DNA of 64,000 bases, taken from Reyranella sp. GTDB taxonomy: Bacteria; Pseudomonadota; Alphaproteobacteria; Reyranellales; Reyranellaceae. Under the pieces are notes generated by a model. That model saw nothing but the letters and a program-made list of their open reading frames with translations, searched no databases and was not told the DNA's origin. The stretch spans positions 152,389 through 216,388 of the forward strand of contig NZ_JAFKJN010000012.1 in the NCBI RefSeq assembly GCF_017305915.1. The letters are read 5' to 3'. Numbering within the stretch: the stretch's first letter is position 1; each line of letters begins with the position of its first letter. Made by a program: the position numbers and the translations under genes. Shown here piece after piece: positions 29,482 through 37,524 of this stretch.

Positions 29482-30099
29482 CTAGTGGGAATTGGGGGCG
29501 CGGCCGTCGCCGAAATGATCGGCATAGAGGGCCTGGACTCGCTCGACCTCTGGCGCCGTCAGCTTCCTGAATTCCAGCTCTCTGGCTCTCTTTGAAAGGA
29601 TGCCGTCGTTCTGGCGGAGGAATTGGAACAACAGGCTGACCGTCCGCTCCGGCATGTCGACGATCTGGGAGATGCCCCGTCGAAAATCGTCGTACGATCT
29701 CAGGAAACCCGTCTCCGTCGGTAGATCGACCTCCACCGTCCGCTCGACGCATTCGTAGAGGAATTGTGCGTGCGGCGTTGCGTCGGAGAAACGGTAGAAG
29801 TCCACCGTTTCGTTCAAGACGCGCACGTTATGAGAGGCAGTCGGCTCCCATTGGATCAGGGGCAGCAGCCGGGACGAGTAGCTTTCGAGCGTGGCGCGAT
29901 AGTCGCCGATACGGTCGAGAATGGCGGCCGACACCGGAAAAACGATTCCTGGCCGATTGAAACCACGCTCCGCCAGCACATGGCGGATCAGATAGCGGTG
30001 AAGCCGCCCATTCCCGTCCTCGAACGGATGAACGTAGGCAAACCCGAACGCGAGCGCGGCGGCCGCAATGACGGGATCGGGCGCTAGTGCTTGCCGCCC
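29482..30099 (-). pseudogene. 5'-truncated Fic-domain protein
   Basis: The frame contains the complete Fic active-site motif HPFEDGNGR (30004-30030) preceded by ALAFGFAYV, and a C-terminal winged-helix-like region ending APNSH. The upstream frame runs directly into the stop codon of the Bug receptor gene, leaving only about 205 codons of a family usually 350 or more, and no ATG precedes the motif. The first possible start (GTG 29979) lies after the motif. Fic proteins transfer AMP to target proteins. The inhibitory/N-terminal part has been lost, so this is most likely a remnant. Confidence 0.8.
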
Positions 30100-31065
30100 T
30101 CACTCCGGCTTGTACCCCGCGTCCTGCAGCAGCTTGGTGTTGGTCTCGACCTCCTGCTTGATGAAGGCCGCGAACTCCGCCGGCCCTCTTGCCGTCGGCA
30201 CGACGCCCAGCGAGCCGGTCTTGGCGATGAACCCCTTGTCCTTGCTGACCTCGGCCATCGCCACGGCCAGGCGGTCGACCACCGCGTCGGGCGTGCCCTT
30301 GGGCGCCCACACGCCGTACCAAGAGGAGATGTTGAAGCCGTCCAGCCCGACCTCGTTGGTGGTCGGGATGTCGGGCGCCAGCCCCGTGCGCTCCTTCGAG
30401 GTCACGAACATCGCCCGCGCCTTGCCCGACCGCGCGAGCGGCAGCAGCGCCGTCCAGGGATCCATGAAGAGCTGCACACTGCCGCCCAGCAGGTCGGCAT
30501 TGGCCGGCGCCGTGCCCTTGTAAAGCACCGTGTCGAGCGGCAGCCTGGTGCGCCGCAGGAACTCCAAGGTCGCGACATGGCCCGCCGAGCCGCCCGAGCT
30601 GAGCGCGAAGAAGTACTTCTTCGGCTCCTTGCCGATCGCCTCCATCGTCGTCTTGTAGTCGGTGCCCGGCACGTTGAGGTTGACCAGCAGCACCAGCGGC
30701 GCCTCGCCCGCCTGGGCGATCGGCCGGAAGTCGGTCTGCGGATCGTAAGGGCACGACGCCACCACGTTCTTGCCGAGCACGAACAGGCTGGCATTGAACA
30801 GGAGCGTGTAGCCGTCGGCATCGGCGCGCCGCACCGTGTCGGAGCCGGTGACGCTCGAGGCGCCGCCGATGTTGCGAATGATGATCTGCTGGCCGAGCTT
30901 CTCCGACAGCACGTCGGCGGTGAGGCGTCCCAGCCCGTCCGTGCCGCCGCCCGGCGGATAGGGCACCACCATCTGGATATTCTTGCTCGGATAGCTCTGC
31001 GCGATCGCCGGTGCCGTAAGAACACTGCCGGCCGCGGTGAGAAGTATGCGTCGTCTGATGATCAT
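30100..31065 (-). CDS. Bug-family tripartite tricarboxylate transporter receptor
   Basis: 321 residues. Secreted solute-binding protein with a Tat-like or Sec signal (MIIRRRILLTAAGSVLTAPAIAQ begins here) and the Bug signature YPSKNIQMVVPYPPGGGTD. Such receptors bind organic acids for TctAB permeases, though many are orphans and no TctAB gene is nearby. The start at 31065 has GGGGAGA upstream. Its stop codon lies in the same frame as the truncated fic gene, marking a junction of once-separate DNA. Confidence 0.88.
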   Translation of the reverse strand: MIIRRRILLTAAGSVLTAPAIAQSYPSKNIQMVVPYPPGGGTDGLGRLTADVLSEKLGQQIIIRNIGGASSVTGSDTVRRADADGYTLLFNASLFVLGKNVVASCPYDPQTDFRPIAQAGEAPLVLLVNLNVPGTDYKTTMEAIGKEPKKYFFALSSGGSAGHVATLEFLRRTRLPLDTVLYKGTAPANADLLGGSVQLFMDPWTALLPLARSGKARAMFVTSKERTGLAPDIPTTNEVGLDGFNISSWYGVWAPKGTPDAVVDRLAVAMAEVSKDKGFIAKTGSLGVVPTARGPAEFAAFIKQEVETNTKLLQDAGYKPE

Positions 31066-31159
31066 GCGTCTCCCCCCTCGCAAGAAGCACACCAATATTG
31101 CGTGCCCTCTGCAAGTCCGCTTATCGCGGGGAGGCCGGTATCGTCTTGGGCGCTTGGGC

Positions 31160-31576
31160 TTAGGGCTGGACGGTCACTGACGAAGCGCAGGTCTTGCCGC
31201 CCGCTTCGCAGATCGTGCGCGCCACGCTGCGGCTCTTGACCTCGCCGCAAGCCACGCCCAGCGACCGCGACAGGTCGAGCGGCTGCTTGAGGATGGCCTT
31301 GCCGCCCGGCGCGATCGGATAGAGCACGCCCTCGCGATAGGCCGACTGCAAGGGCACCGTGCGCTGCTGGCCGTCGGTCAGCACCACGGTCAGGTCGATT
31401 TGAAGGAAGTCGATCGTCTCGGCCGACCTGTTCTCGACCACCAGGCTCGGCACGCAGCTTCCGAACACCGTCGTATCGTCGCCGCGACGCACGTCGATGC
31501 CGTTGGCAGCCCATACCGCAAGGGGTGCCGCCACTACGATGAAGACCAGAGCCAAACCCAGGAAACGCCCACGCAT
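31160..31576 (-). CDS. Secreted protein of unknown function
   Basis: 138 residues. An N-terminal signal peptide (FLGLALVFIVVAAPLAVWAA) precedes a compact beta-rich domain with four cysteines (SCVPS, VACGE, TICEA, KTCAS) that could form disulfides in the periplasm. No family recognised. Lies downstream of ppsR, a 36-base gap, same strand. Confidence 0.6.
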   Translation of the reverse strand: MRGRFLGLALVFIVVAAPLAVWAANGIDVRRGDDTTVFGSCVPSLVVENRSAETIDFLQIDLTVVLTDGQQRTVPLQSAYREGVLYPIAPGGKAILKQPLDLSRSLGVACGEVKSRSVARTICEAGGKTCASSVTVQP

Positions 31577-31612
31577 GACCGCCTCCCCTATTCTTCTCCA
31601 GGGTTGATCGCC

Positions 31613-32443
31613 TCAGCTCGCCGCCAGCCTCTGCTCGCGGCGCTGCGACAGCATGGCGAGGATCGCCACCGCTGTCTCCTCGATCGAGCGGCGGGTGACG
31701 TCGATGGTCGCCCATTTCTTGCGGGCATAGAGCCGGCGCGCGTCGTGGATCTCGCGCTGCACGCGCTCCATGTCGGTGTATTCGGTCTCGGTGTCGCGCT
31801 GCAGCAGGCGCAGGCGATTGACCCGGATCTGCACCAGCCGCTCGGGATCGGTGATCAGGCCGACGATCAGCGGCCGCTGCGCGTTCTCGAGCTCGGCCGG
31901 CGGCGACACCGCCGGCACCAGCGGCACGTTGGCCGCGCGCACGCCTCGGTTGGCGAGATAGACGCAGGTCGGCGTCTTCGACGTGCGCGAGGGGCCGACC
32001 AGGATGACGTCGGCATCCTCGAGATCGTGCGTCGACTGGCCGTCGTCGTGCGCCAGCGTGTAGTGCATGGCGTCGATGCGGTCGAAATAGCCTTCGTCGA
32101 GCTGGTGCTGGCGACCCGGCCACTGCTCGCTCTTGGAATGGAAGTGCACCGCCAGCACGCTCATCGCCTGGTCGAGCACGCCGACGCAGGGAAGCTGGAG
32201 CTGGCGGCAATGGTCGCGTACGACATCGCGCAGCTCGGGATCGACCAGGGTGTAGAGCACGGGGCCGCGGTTGCGCTCGACCTCCTGCATCACCTTTTCC
32301 ATCTGGCCCTTGGTGCGCACCAGCGACCAGACATGTTCCTGCACGAAGATGCCCTCGTACTGCACGAGACAGGCGCGCGCGACGCTGGACACGGTCTCGC
32401 CGGTCGAGTCGGAGACCAGATGGACGTGGAAATTGCGGTTGGC
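31613..32443 (-). CDS. ppsR: Pyruvate, phosphate dikinase / PEP synthase regulatory protein (DUF299)
   Basis: 276 residues from the GTG at 32443, which yields VANRNFHVHLVSDSTGETV, the usual family N-terminus; an ATG 57 bases further upstream is possible. The P-loop GPSRTSKTPT is present. The family is a bifunctional ADP-dependent kinase/phosphorylase controlling PPDK or PEP synthase. It is divergent from hemE, an arrangement reported at the Caulobacter and Rickettsia replication origins (hemE-RP001). Confidence 0.85.
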   Translation of the reverse strand, partial: ANRNFHVHLVSDSTGETVSSVARACLVQYEGIFVQEHVWSLVRTKGQMEKVMQEVERNRGPVLYTLVDPELRDVVRDHCRQLQLPCVGVLDQAMSVLAVHFHSKSEQWPGRQHQLDEGYFDRIDAMHYTLAHDDGQSTHDLEDADVILVGPSRTSKTPTCVYLANRGVRAANVPLVPAVSPPAELENAQRPLIVGLITDPERLVQIRVNRLRLLQRDTETEYTDMERVQREIHDARRLYARKKWATIDVTRRSIEETAVAILAMLSQRREQRLAAS

Positions 32444-32769
32444 CACGAACCAACTTACCCCACAGGCCCCCCGGGAGAAATCCGGGATTGGCACGGGCAA
32501 AGCGGGGGCAACCCGGGCCGCCTTCCCGAGGCGGCCGATTCGAGGCTCGACTCGCTTTTCCCGTCCCGAGCTTCGTTCGCTCTGGATGGTTCGGGACGGA
32601 TTGCCTGCGAATCGGGAATCCGTCGCAGAGAGGCCGATTCGACGGGCTTTGCCGATCCACAGCCGGCTGGGGACGGGAGTCTAATCAGGCCCATCCCCGC
32701 TATCCGCGCCCTCTACTACTGCTACTACCTAATATGAATAGAGTAGAAGGGAGGCATGAGGGAAAGACG
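32444..32769. other. ppsR-hemE divergent spacer, possible replication origin region
   Basis: The spacer holds no gene. It has one DnaA-box-like site (CGATCCACA near 32653, one mismatch to TGATCCACA), several GC-rich inverted repeats, and an AT-richer segment beside hemE with CTACTA direct repeats and a TAATAT -10-like hexamer (32730-32735). The gene pair matches the Caulobacter Cori context. Clustered DnaA boxes or CtrA sites were not seen, so the origin call is tentative. Confidence 0.3.
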
Positions 32770-33807
32770 ATGACGGGAGGAAAGTTCCTGCAGACCCTGG
32801 CAGGGACGCGGTTTGCGACGCCGCCGATCTGGCTGATGCGCCAGGCCGGGCGCTACCTGCCGGAGTACCGGGCCGTGCGGGCCACCACGCGCTCCTTTCT
32901 CGAATTCTGCTACACGCCGGAAAAGGCCGTCGAGGTCACGCTGCAGCCGATCCGACGTTTCGGGCTCGATGCGGGGATCATCTTCTCCGACATCCTGGTG
33001 GTGCCGGACGCGCTGGGCCAGAAGGTCTGGTTCGAGGAAGGCGAGGGCCCGAAGCTCGAGCCGCTGACCGATCCGGCGCAGTTCGGTCAGCTCTCGCGGG
33101 CCCGGCTCGCCGCGCACCTGGCGCCGGTCTATGCCGCGATCTCCTTCGCCCGCCGCGCGCTGCCGGCCGAGGTGGCGCTGCTGGGCTTCGCCGGCGCGCC
33201 GTTCACGCTGGCCTGCTACATGATCGAGGGCGGCAGCAGCCGGGACTTCGCCAAGGTGAAGGGCTGGGCCTATCGCCATCCCGATTCTTTCGGGCTGCTG
33301 ATCGATCTGCTGGTCGAGGCGGTGGTCGACCATCTCGCCTACCAGGTCGATGCCGGCGCCGATGCGGTGCAGCTCTTCGATAGCTGGGCCGGCGTGCTGC
33401 CGGAGGAGCAACTGTTCGGCTGGTCGCTCGAGCCGATGATCCGCATCGCCCATGGACTCAGGGCACGTCATCCCAAGGTGCCGATCATCGCCTTCCCGCG
33501 CGCCGTCGGGCCGGCGGCGCTGATGTATCGCCGGCCGGAGGCGTTCTCGGCCCTGTCGATCGACACCGGCATCGGCGCGCACTGGGCGGCGAAGGAGCTG
33601 CAGCCCAGCCTCTGCCTCCAGGGCAACCTGGATCCGATCATGCTGGTCGCCGGCGGCCCGGCGATGAAGCGCGAGGCGACCCGCATCCTCGACAAGCTCG
33701 GCCACGGCTCGTTCATCTTCAACCTCGGCCACGGCGTGGTGCCGCAGACTCCGCCCGAGCACGTCGCCGAGCTGGTCGAGACCGTGCGGACGTGGAAGCC
33801 GTCATGA
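32770..33807 (+). CDS. hemE: Uroporphyrinogen decarboxylase
   Basis: 345 residues. Converts uroporphyrinogen III to coproporphyrinogen III in heme synthesis. The signature PPIWLMRQAGRYLPEYR and the catalytic region FSDILVVPDALGQKV are present. The ATG at 32770 overlaps the stop of a five-codon frame (MRERR) preceded by GGGAGG; it also has its own GAGGG. First gene of hemE-hemH-hemJ. Confidence 0.97.
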   Translation: MTGGKFLQTLAGTRFATPPIWLMRQAGRYLPEYRAVRATTRSFLEFCYTPEKAVEVTLQPIRRFGLDAGIIFSDILVVPDALGQKVWFEEGEGPKLEPLTDPAQFGQLSRARLAAHLAPVYAAISFARRALPAEVALLGFAGAPFTLACYMIEGGSSRDFAKVKGWAYRHPDSFGLLIDLLVEAVVDHLAYQVDAGADAVQLFDSWAGVLPEEQLFGWSLEPMIRIAHGLRARHPKVPIIAFPRAVGPAALMYRRPEAFSALSIDTGIGAHWAAKELQPSLCLQGNLDPIMLVAGGPAMKREATRILDKLGHGSFIFNLGHGVVPQTPPEHVAELVETVRTWKPS

Positions 33808-33839
33808 CCTCCCCCGTGTGACGGAGGAGGAGGCATGAG

Positions 33840-34799
33840 ATGAAAATCGCGATCGTCCTGTTCAATCTCGGCGGCCCCGATTCGCTGGAGGCCGTGCAGC
33901 CGTTCCTGCGCAACCTGTTCAGCGATCCGGCGATCATCGGCCTGCCGGCGTGGCTGCGTCTGCCGCTGGCGCGCTTCATCGCGTCCCGGCGCACGCCCAA
34001 GGCGCTCGGGATCTACCGGCAGATCGGCGGCAGCTCGCCGATCCTGGGCCAGACCGAAGCGCAGGCCAGAGCCCTGGAGGGCGCGCTCGAGGAGACGCTG
34101 GGCGGCGAGCACGAATGGCGCGGCTATGTCTGCATGCGCTACTGGCATCCGATGACCGAGCGGGTGGTGCAGTCGGTCAAGCGCTTCGCACCCGACCGCA
34201 TCGTGCTGCTGCCGCTCTATCCGCAATTCTCGACGACCACGACGGCCTCGTCCTTCGACGCCTGGAAGAAGGCCGCGAGCTTCACCGCGCCGACCGTCGA
34301 GATCGAAAGCTATCCGACCGAGCCCGGCTTCATCCGCGCCTCGATCGAGCTGGTGAAGCAGGGCCTTGCCGAAGCGGGCGACGGCCCAAAGCGCGTGCTG
34401 TTCTCCGCCCACGGCCTGCCGGAGAAGGTGATCAAGCGCGGCGATCCCTATCAACGCCAGGTCGAGGAAACCGCCGCGGCGATCGCCGAGCATCTGGACG
34501 GCGTCGACTGGTCTGTCTGCTACCAGAGCAGGGTCGGCCCGCTGAAATGGATTGGGCCGTCGACCGAATCAGAAATTAATCGTGCCGCTTTAGATGGCAG
34601 AAACGTAGTGCTTTACCCCCTGAGCTTCGTGTCGGAGCATTCCGAGACCCTGGTCGAGCTCGACATCGAATACCGGCGTCTGGCTGAAAAAGCTGGCGTG
34701 CCCAAATACGTGCGCGTGCCGACCGTGGGCACGCATCCTCAGTTCATTCACGGGCTGGCGAATCTGGTCCGGGCGGCATTATGGTCTACGACGTCCTGA
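33840..34799 (+). CDS. hemH: Ferrochelatase
   Basis: 319 residues. Inserts Fe2+ into protoporphyrin IX. Conserved segments LFNLGGPDSLEAVQPFLRNLF, PLYPQFSTTTTAS, the catalytic histidine in FSAHGLPEKVIKRGDPY and the C-terminal acidic site SEHSETLVELDIEY are visible. A GGAGGAGGAGG ribosome-binding site lies just upstream. The 3' end overlaps hemJ by 19 bases. Confidence 0.97.
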   Translation: MKIAIVLFNLGGPDSLEAVQPFLRNLFSDPAIIGLPAWLRLPLARFIASRRTPKALGIYRQIGGSSPILGQTEAQARALEGALEETLGGEHEWRGYVCMRYWHPMTERVVQSVKRFAPDRIVLLPLYPQFSTTTTASSFDAWKKAASFTAPTVEIESYPTEPGFIRASIELVKQGLAEAGDGPKRVLFSAHGLPEKVIKRGDPYQRQVEETAAAIAEHLDGVDWSVCYQSRVGPLKWIGPSTESEINRAALDGRNVVLYPLSFVSEHSETLVELDIEYRRLAEKAGVPKYVRVPTVGTHPQFIHGLANLVRAALWSTTS

Positions 34800-35206
34800 A
34801 AGCCCTGCACATCGTCGCGGCGATCGCGTGGATGGCGGGTCTGCTCTACCTGCCGCGCCTCTACGTCTATCACGCCGATGCGCCGGCCGGCTCGCCGCAG
34901 AGCGAGACCTTCAAGGTCATGGAGCGCCGCCTGCTGCGCGGCATCATGACCCCGGCGATGGTCGCGGTCTGGGTGTTCGGCCTCGCTCTCGCCTGGCGGG
35001 GCGACTGGTGGCATGCCGGCTGGTGGCAGATGAAATTCTCGCTCGTGGTCGGGCTGACCCTGGTCCATCACCTCTACGCCCGCTGGCGCAAGGACTTTGC
35101 CGCGGACCGGAATACGCGGCCGGCGCGCTATTATCGCTGGTGGAACGAAGTGCCGACCCTGCTGATGATTGCTATCGTGTTCCTGGCCGTCCTGAAGCCG
35201 TTTTGA
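34781..35206 (+). CDS. hemJ: Protoporphyrinogen IX oxidase, HemJ type
   Basis: 141 residues with four membrane helices. It starts MVYDVLKALHIVAAIAWMAG, with conserved H10 and the RLYVYH segment. HemJ oxidises protoporphyrinogen IX to protoporphyrin IX and replaces HemG/HemY in most alphaproteobacteria. Translationally coupled with hemH by overlap. Confidence 0.94.
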   Translation: MVYDVLKALHIVAAIAWMAGLLYLPRLYVYHADAPAGSPQSETFKVMERRLLRGIMTPAMVAVWVFGLALAWRGDWWHAGWWQMKFSLVVGLTLVHHLYARWRKDFAADRNTRPARYYRWWNEVPTLLMIAIVFLAVLKPF

Positions 35207-35217
35207 GCGGGAGCGTT

Positions 35218-35745
35218 ATGAGCGATTGGCGTGACGACATTTTCGAGGTCTTCCAGGACCACGACATCAAGCAGGTCTATCACGTGCCGGATGCCGGGCA
35301 TTCCCGGCTGATCGAAGCCTGCCAGCGGTCGAACGCGATCCGCACCCTGGCGCTGACGACCGAAGAGGAAGGCGTCGCCGTCGCCGCCGGTGCGTGGCTC
35401 GGCGGCCAGCGCTCGGCGATGCTGATGCAGAGCTCGGGTGTCGGCAACACCGTCAACATGATGGGCCTCACCAAGACGCTGCGCTTTCCCTTCCTGACGC
35501 TGATCACCATGCGCGGCGAGTACGGCGAGTTCAATTCCTGGCAGTACCCGATGGGACGCGCCACGCCCGCGGTGCTCGAGGCGATGGGCGTGATGCTCTA
35601 CCCGGTCGACGAGGCCCGCGAGGTGAAGGCGACGGTCGATGCCGCGGCGCGCACGGCGTTCAACGGCGGCCAGGCGGCCGCCGTGCTGCTGCGCCAGAAG
35701 CTGATCGGCATCAAGGATTTCGGAAAGAAGAAAGCCAAGTCATGA
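35218..35745 (+). CDS. Thiamine-diphosphate decarboxylase, PYR (alpha) subunit
   Basis: 175 residues. N-terminal pyrimidine-binding half of a TPP enzyme, with the active-site glutamate region TTEEEGVAVAAGAWLGGQRS and the motif LMQSSGVGNTVN. It resembles the alpha subunit of sulfopyruvate/phosphonopyruvate decarboxylase (ComD-like). The exact substrate is not readable. It starts 11 bases after hemJ and overlaps the beta subunit gene by four bases (ATGA). Confidence 0.8.
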   Translation: MSDWRDDIFEVFQDHDIKQVYHVPDAGHSRLIEACQRSNAIRTLALTTEEEGVAVAAGAWLGGQRSAMLMQSSGVGNTVNMMGLTKTLRFPFLTLITMRGEYGEFNSWQYPMGRATPAVLEAMGVMLYPVDEAREVKATVDAAARTAFNGGQAAAVLLRQKLIGIKDFGKKKAKS

Positions 35746-36359
35746 GCTCGAGCGCGACCCTGCACCGGCGCCCCCTGGTCAAGGAGATCCTGAAGGGCGC
35801 CGACGACAATCTCCTGGTGATCGGCGGCCTGGGCTCGTCGAACTGGGACATCACCGACGCCGGCGACCGGCCGCTCAACATGCCGCTGTGGGGCGCGATG
35901 GGCGCGCCGGTCGGCATGGGGCTGGGTCTCGCCCTCGCGCAGCCCGCCAAGCGGGTGCTGGTGGTCACCGGCGACGCCGACCTGATGATGAGTCTCGGCT
36001 CCCTCGCCACGGTCGCGGCGCAGCAGCCCGACAATCTCGCGATCTGCGTGCTCGACAACGAGAAGTTCGGCGAGACCGGCAACCAGGCGAGCCACACCAG
36101 CCCGCGCAACAACGGCCCGACCGATTCCGGCGCCGGCGCCGATCTCGCGATGATCGCCAAGGGCTGCGGCCTCGCCGACTCGAGCGTGGTGCGCGAGCAG
36201 GCCGAGGTCGCGCAGCTCGTCAAGGATCTCAGGACCAAAAAGGGTCCGGTGTTCCGTCTCGTGAAGGTGATGGTCGAGAAGCTCGACTTCGTGATGCCGC
36301 CGCAGGACGGCGCGCATCTGAAGGACCGGTTTCGCCAGGCCCTGCTCGGGAGCGCATGA
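35742..36359 (+). CDS. Thiamine-diphosphate decarboxylase, PP (beta) subunit
   Basis: 205 residues. Diphosphate/Mg-binding half of the enzyme with the motif VVTGDADLMMSLGSLATVA...VLDNEKFGETGNQ (a GDG-to-DN spacing), and the start region LLVIGGLGSSNWD. ComE-like. With the preceding gene it makes one split decarboxylase. It is followed at once by a C45 hydrolase gene, suggesting a shared small pathway. Confidence 0.8.
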   Translation: MSSSATLHRRPLVKEILKGADDNLLVIGGLGSSNWDITDAGDRPLNMPLWGAMGAPVGMGLGLALAQPAKRVLVVTGDADLMMSLGSLATVAAQQPDNLAICVLDNEKFGETGNQASHTSPRNNGPTDSGAGADLAMIAKGCGLADSSVVREQAEVAQLVKDLRTKKGPVFRLVKVMVEKLDFVMPPQDGAHLKDRFRQALLGSA

Positions 36360-36367
36360 GGGAGCGC

Positions 36368-37516
36368 ATGATGGACTACGCGCCGTTTCCGTTGATCGAG
36401 CTTTCCGGTAGCCCGCGCGAGCGCGGCCGCCAGCACGGCCGGGCCGCGCCCGACCGCATCAAGCGCGGCATCGCGATGTATTCGGAATCGCTGCTCAAGA
36501 ACGGCGTCGACTGGAAGCAGCTCGAGCAGCGCGCCGAGGCGATGGTGCCGACGGTCGACACGTTCGACCCGACCTACGTCGAGGAGATGCGCGGCATCGC
36601 CGAGGGCGCAGGGACTGCCTTCGCCGGCATCATGCTGATGAACGCCCGCACCGAGATGGTGGCGGCGGCGCGCAAGCAGCAGGTCCAGAAGGACGTTCCC
36701 GACGGCTGCACCGCCGCGCTGGCGCTGCCCGAGGCGAGCGCCGACGGCGTGCTGCTGCACGGCCAGAACTGGGACTGGCGCGCCGAATGCGCCGAGACCG
36801 CCGTGGTGCTGCGCATCCGCCGCGAGGACGGCCCGGATATTTTGACCTTCACCGAGGCCGGCGGCCTGGCGCGCTCGGGCCTGAACTCGGCCGGCATCGG
36901 GCTCACGGCGAACGCGCTGGAATGCGACCGCGACTATCGGCGCGGCGCGGGCGTGCCCCTGCCCTTCATCCGGCGCAAGGTGCTGGAGAGCGCCTATCTC
37001 GCGGAGGCGGTGCGCACCATCTTCTCGACGCCCAAGCTCGGCTCCAACCACATGGCGGTGAGTCATTGCGGCGGCGAGGCCTTCGGCTTCGAATGTGCGC
37101 CCGACGAGACCTTCTGGATCGCGCCCGATAAAGGCGTGTATGTCCATGCCAATCACTGGATTGCCGATGCGGCGCGCGCCCGGGTCAAGGACACCGGCAT
37201 CCAGGAGACGCCCTGCTCGATCTATCGCGACAAGCGGGTGCGCGAGCATCTGACGCGCAAGCGGGATGGCGGCCACGGCAAGCTCACGCTGGAGGATTTC
37301 CGCCAGGCCTTCTTCGACGACTACGGCTCGCCCTGGTCGGTCTGCCGGCCGCCGCGGCCCAACAACCGCGGCAACCTGGTCGCGACCTCGGCGATGATCC
37401 TGATGCGACCGGGCGAAGGCCATCTCGAGGCCTGCCCGATGCCGGCGCTCAACAGGCGCTTCACCGCCTACACGCTGACGCCCGACAGCATCGCGCAGAA
37501 GCAGGCGGCTGAATAA
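36368..37516 (+). CDS. C45-family autoproteolytic acyltransferase/hydrolase
   Basis: 382 residues. N-terminal nucleophile hydrolase of the acyl-CoA:6-aminopenicillanate acyltransferase type. The predicted autoprocessing Cys114 is in PDGCTA, followed by LLHGQNWDWRAE, the family landmark. The start is uncertain: an upstream ATG at 36356 overlaps the previous stop; the one chosen has GAGGGAG upstream. It probably cleaves or transfers an acyl group on an amide; the substrate is unknown. Same transcription unit as the split decarboxylase. Confidence 0.82.
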   Translation: MMDYAPFPLIELSGSPRERGRQHGRAAPDRIKRGIAMYSESLLKNGVDWKQLEQRAEAMVPTVDTFDPTYVEEMRGIAEGAGTAFAGIMLMNARTEMVAAARKQQVQKDVPDGCTAALALPEASADGVLLHGQNWDWRAECAETAVVLRIRREDGPDILTFTEAGGLARSGLNSAGIGLTANALECDRDYRRGAGVPLPFIRRKVLESAYLAEAVRTIFSTPKLGSNHMAVSHCGGEAFGFECAPDETFWIAPDKGVYVHANHWIADAARARVKDTGIQETPCSIYRDKRVREHLTRKRDGGHGKLTLEDFRQAFFDDYGSPWSVCRPPRPNNRGNLVATSAMILMRPGEGHLEACPMPALNRRFTAYTLTPDSIAQKQAAE

Positions 37517-37524
37517 ACTCCGTG

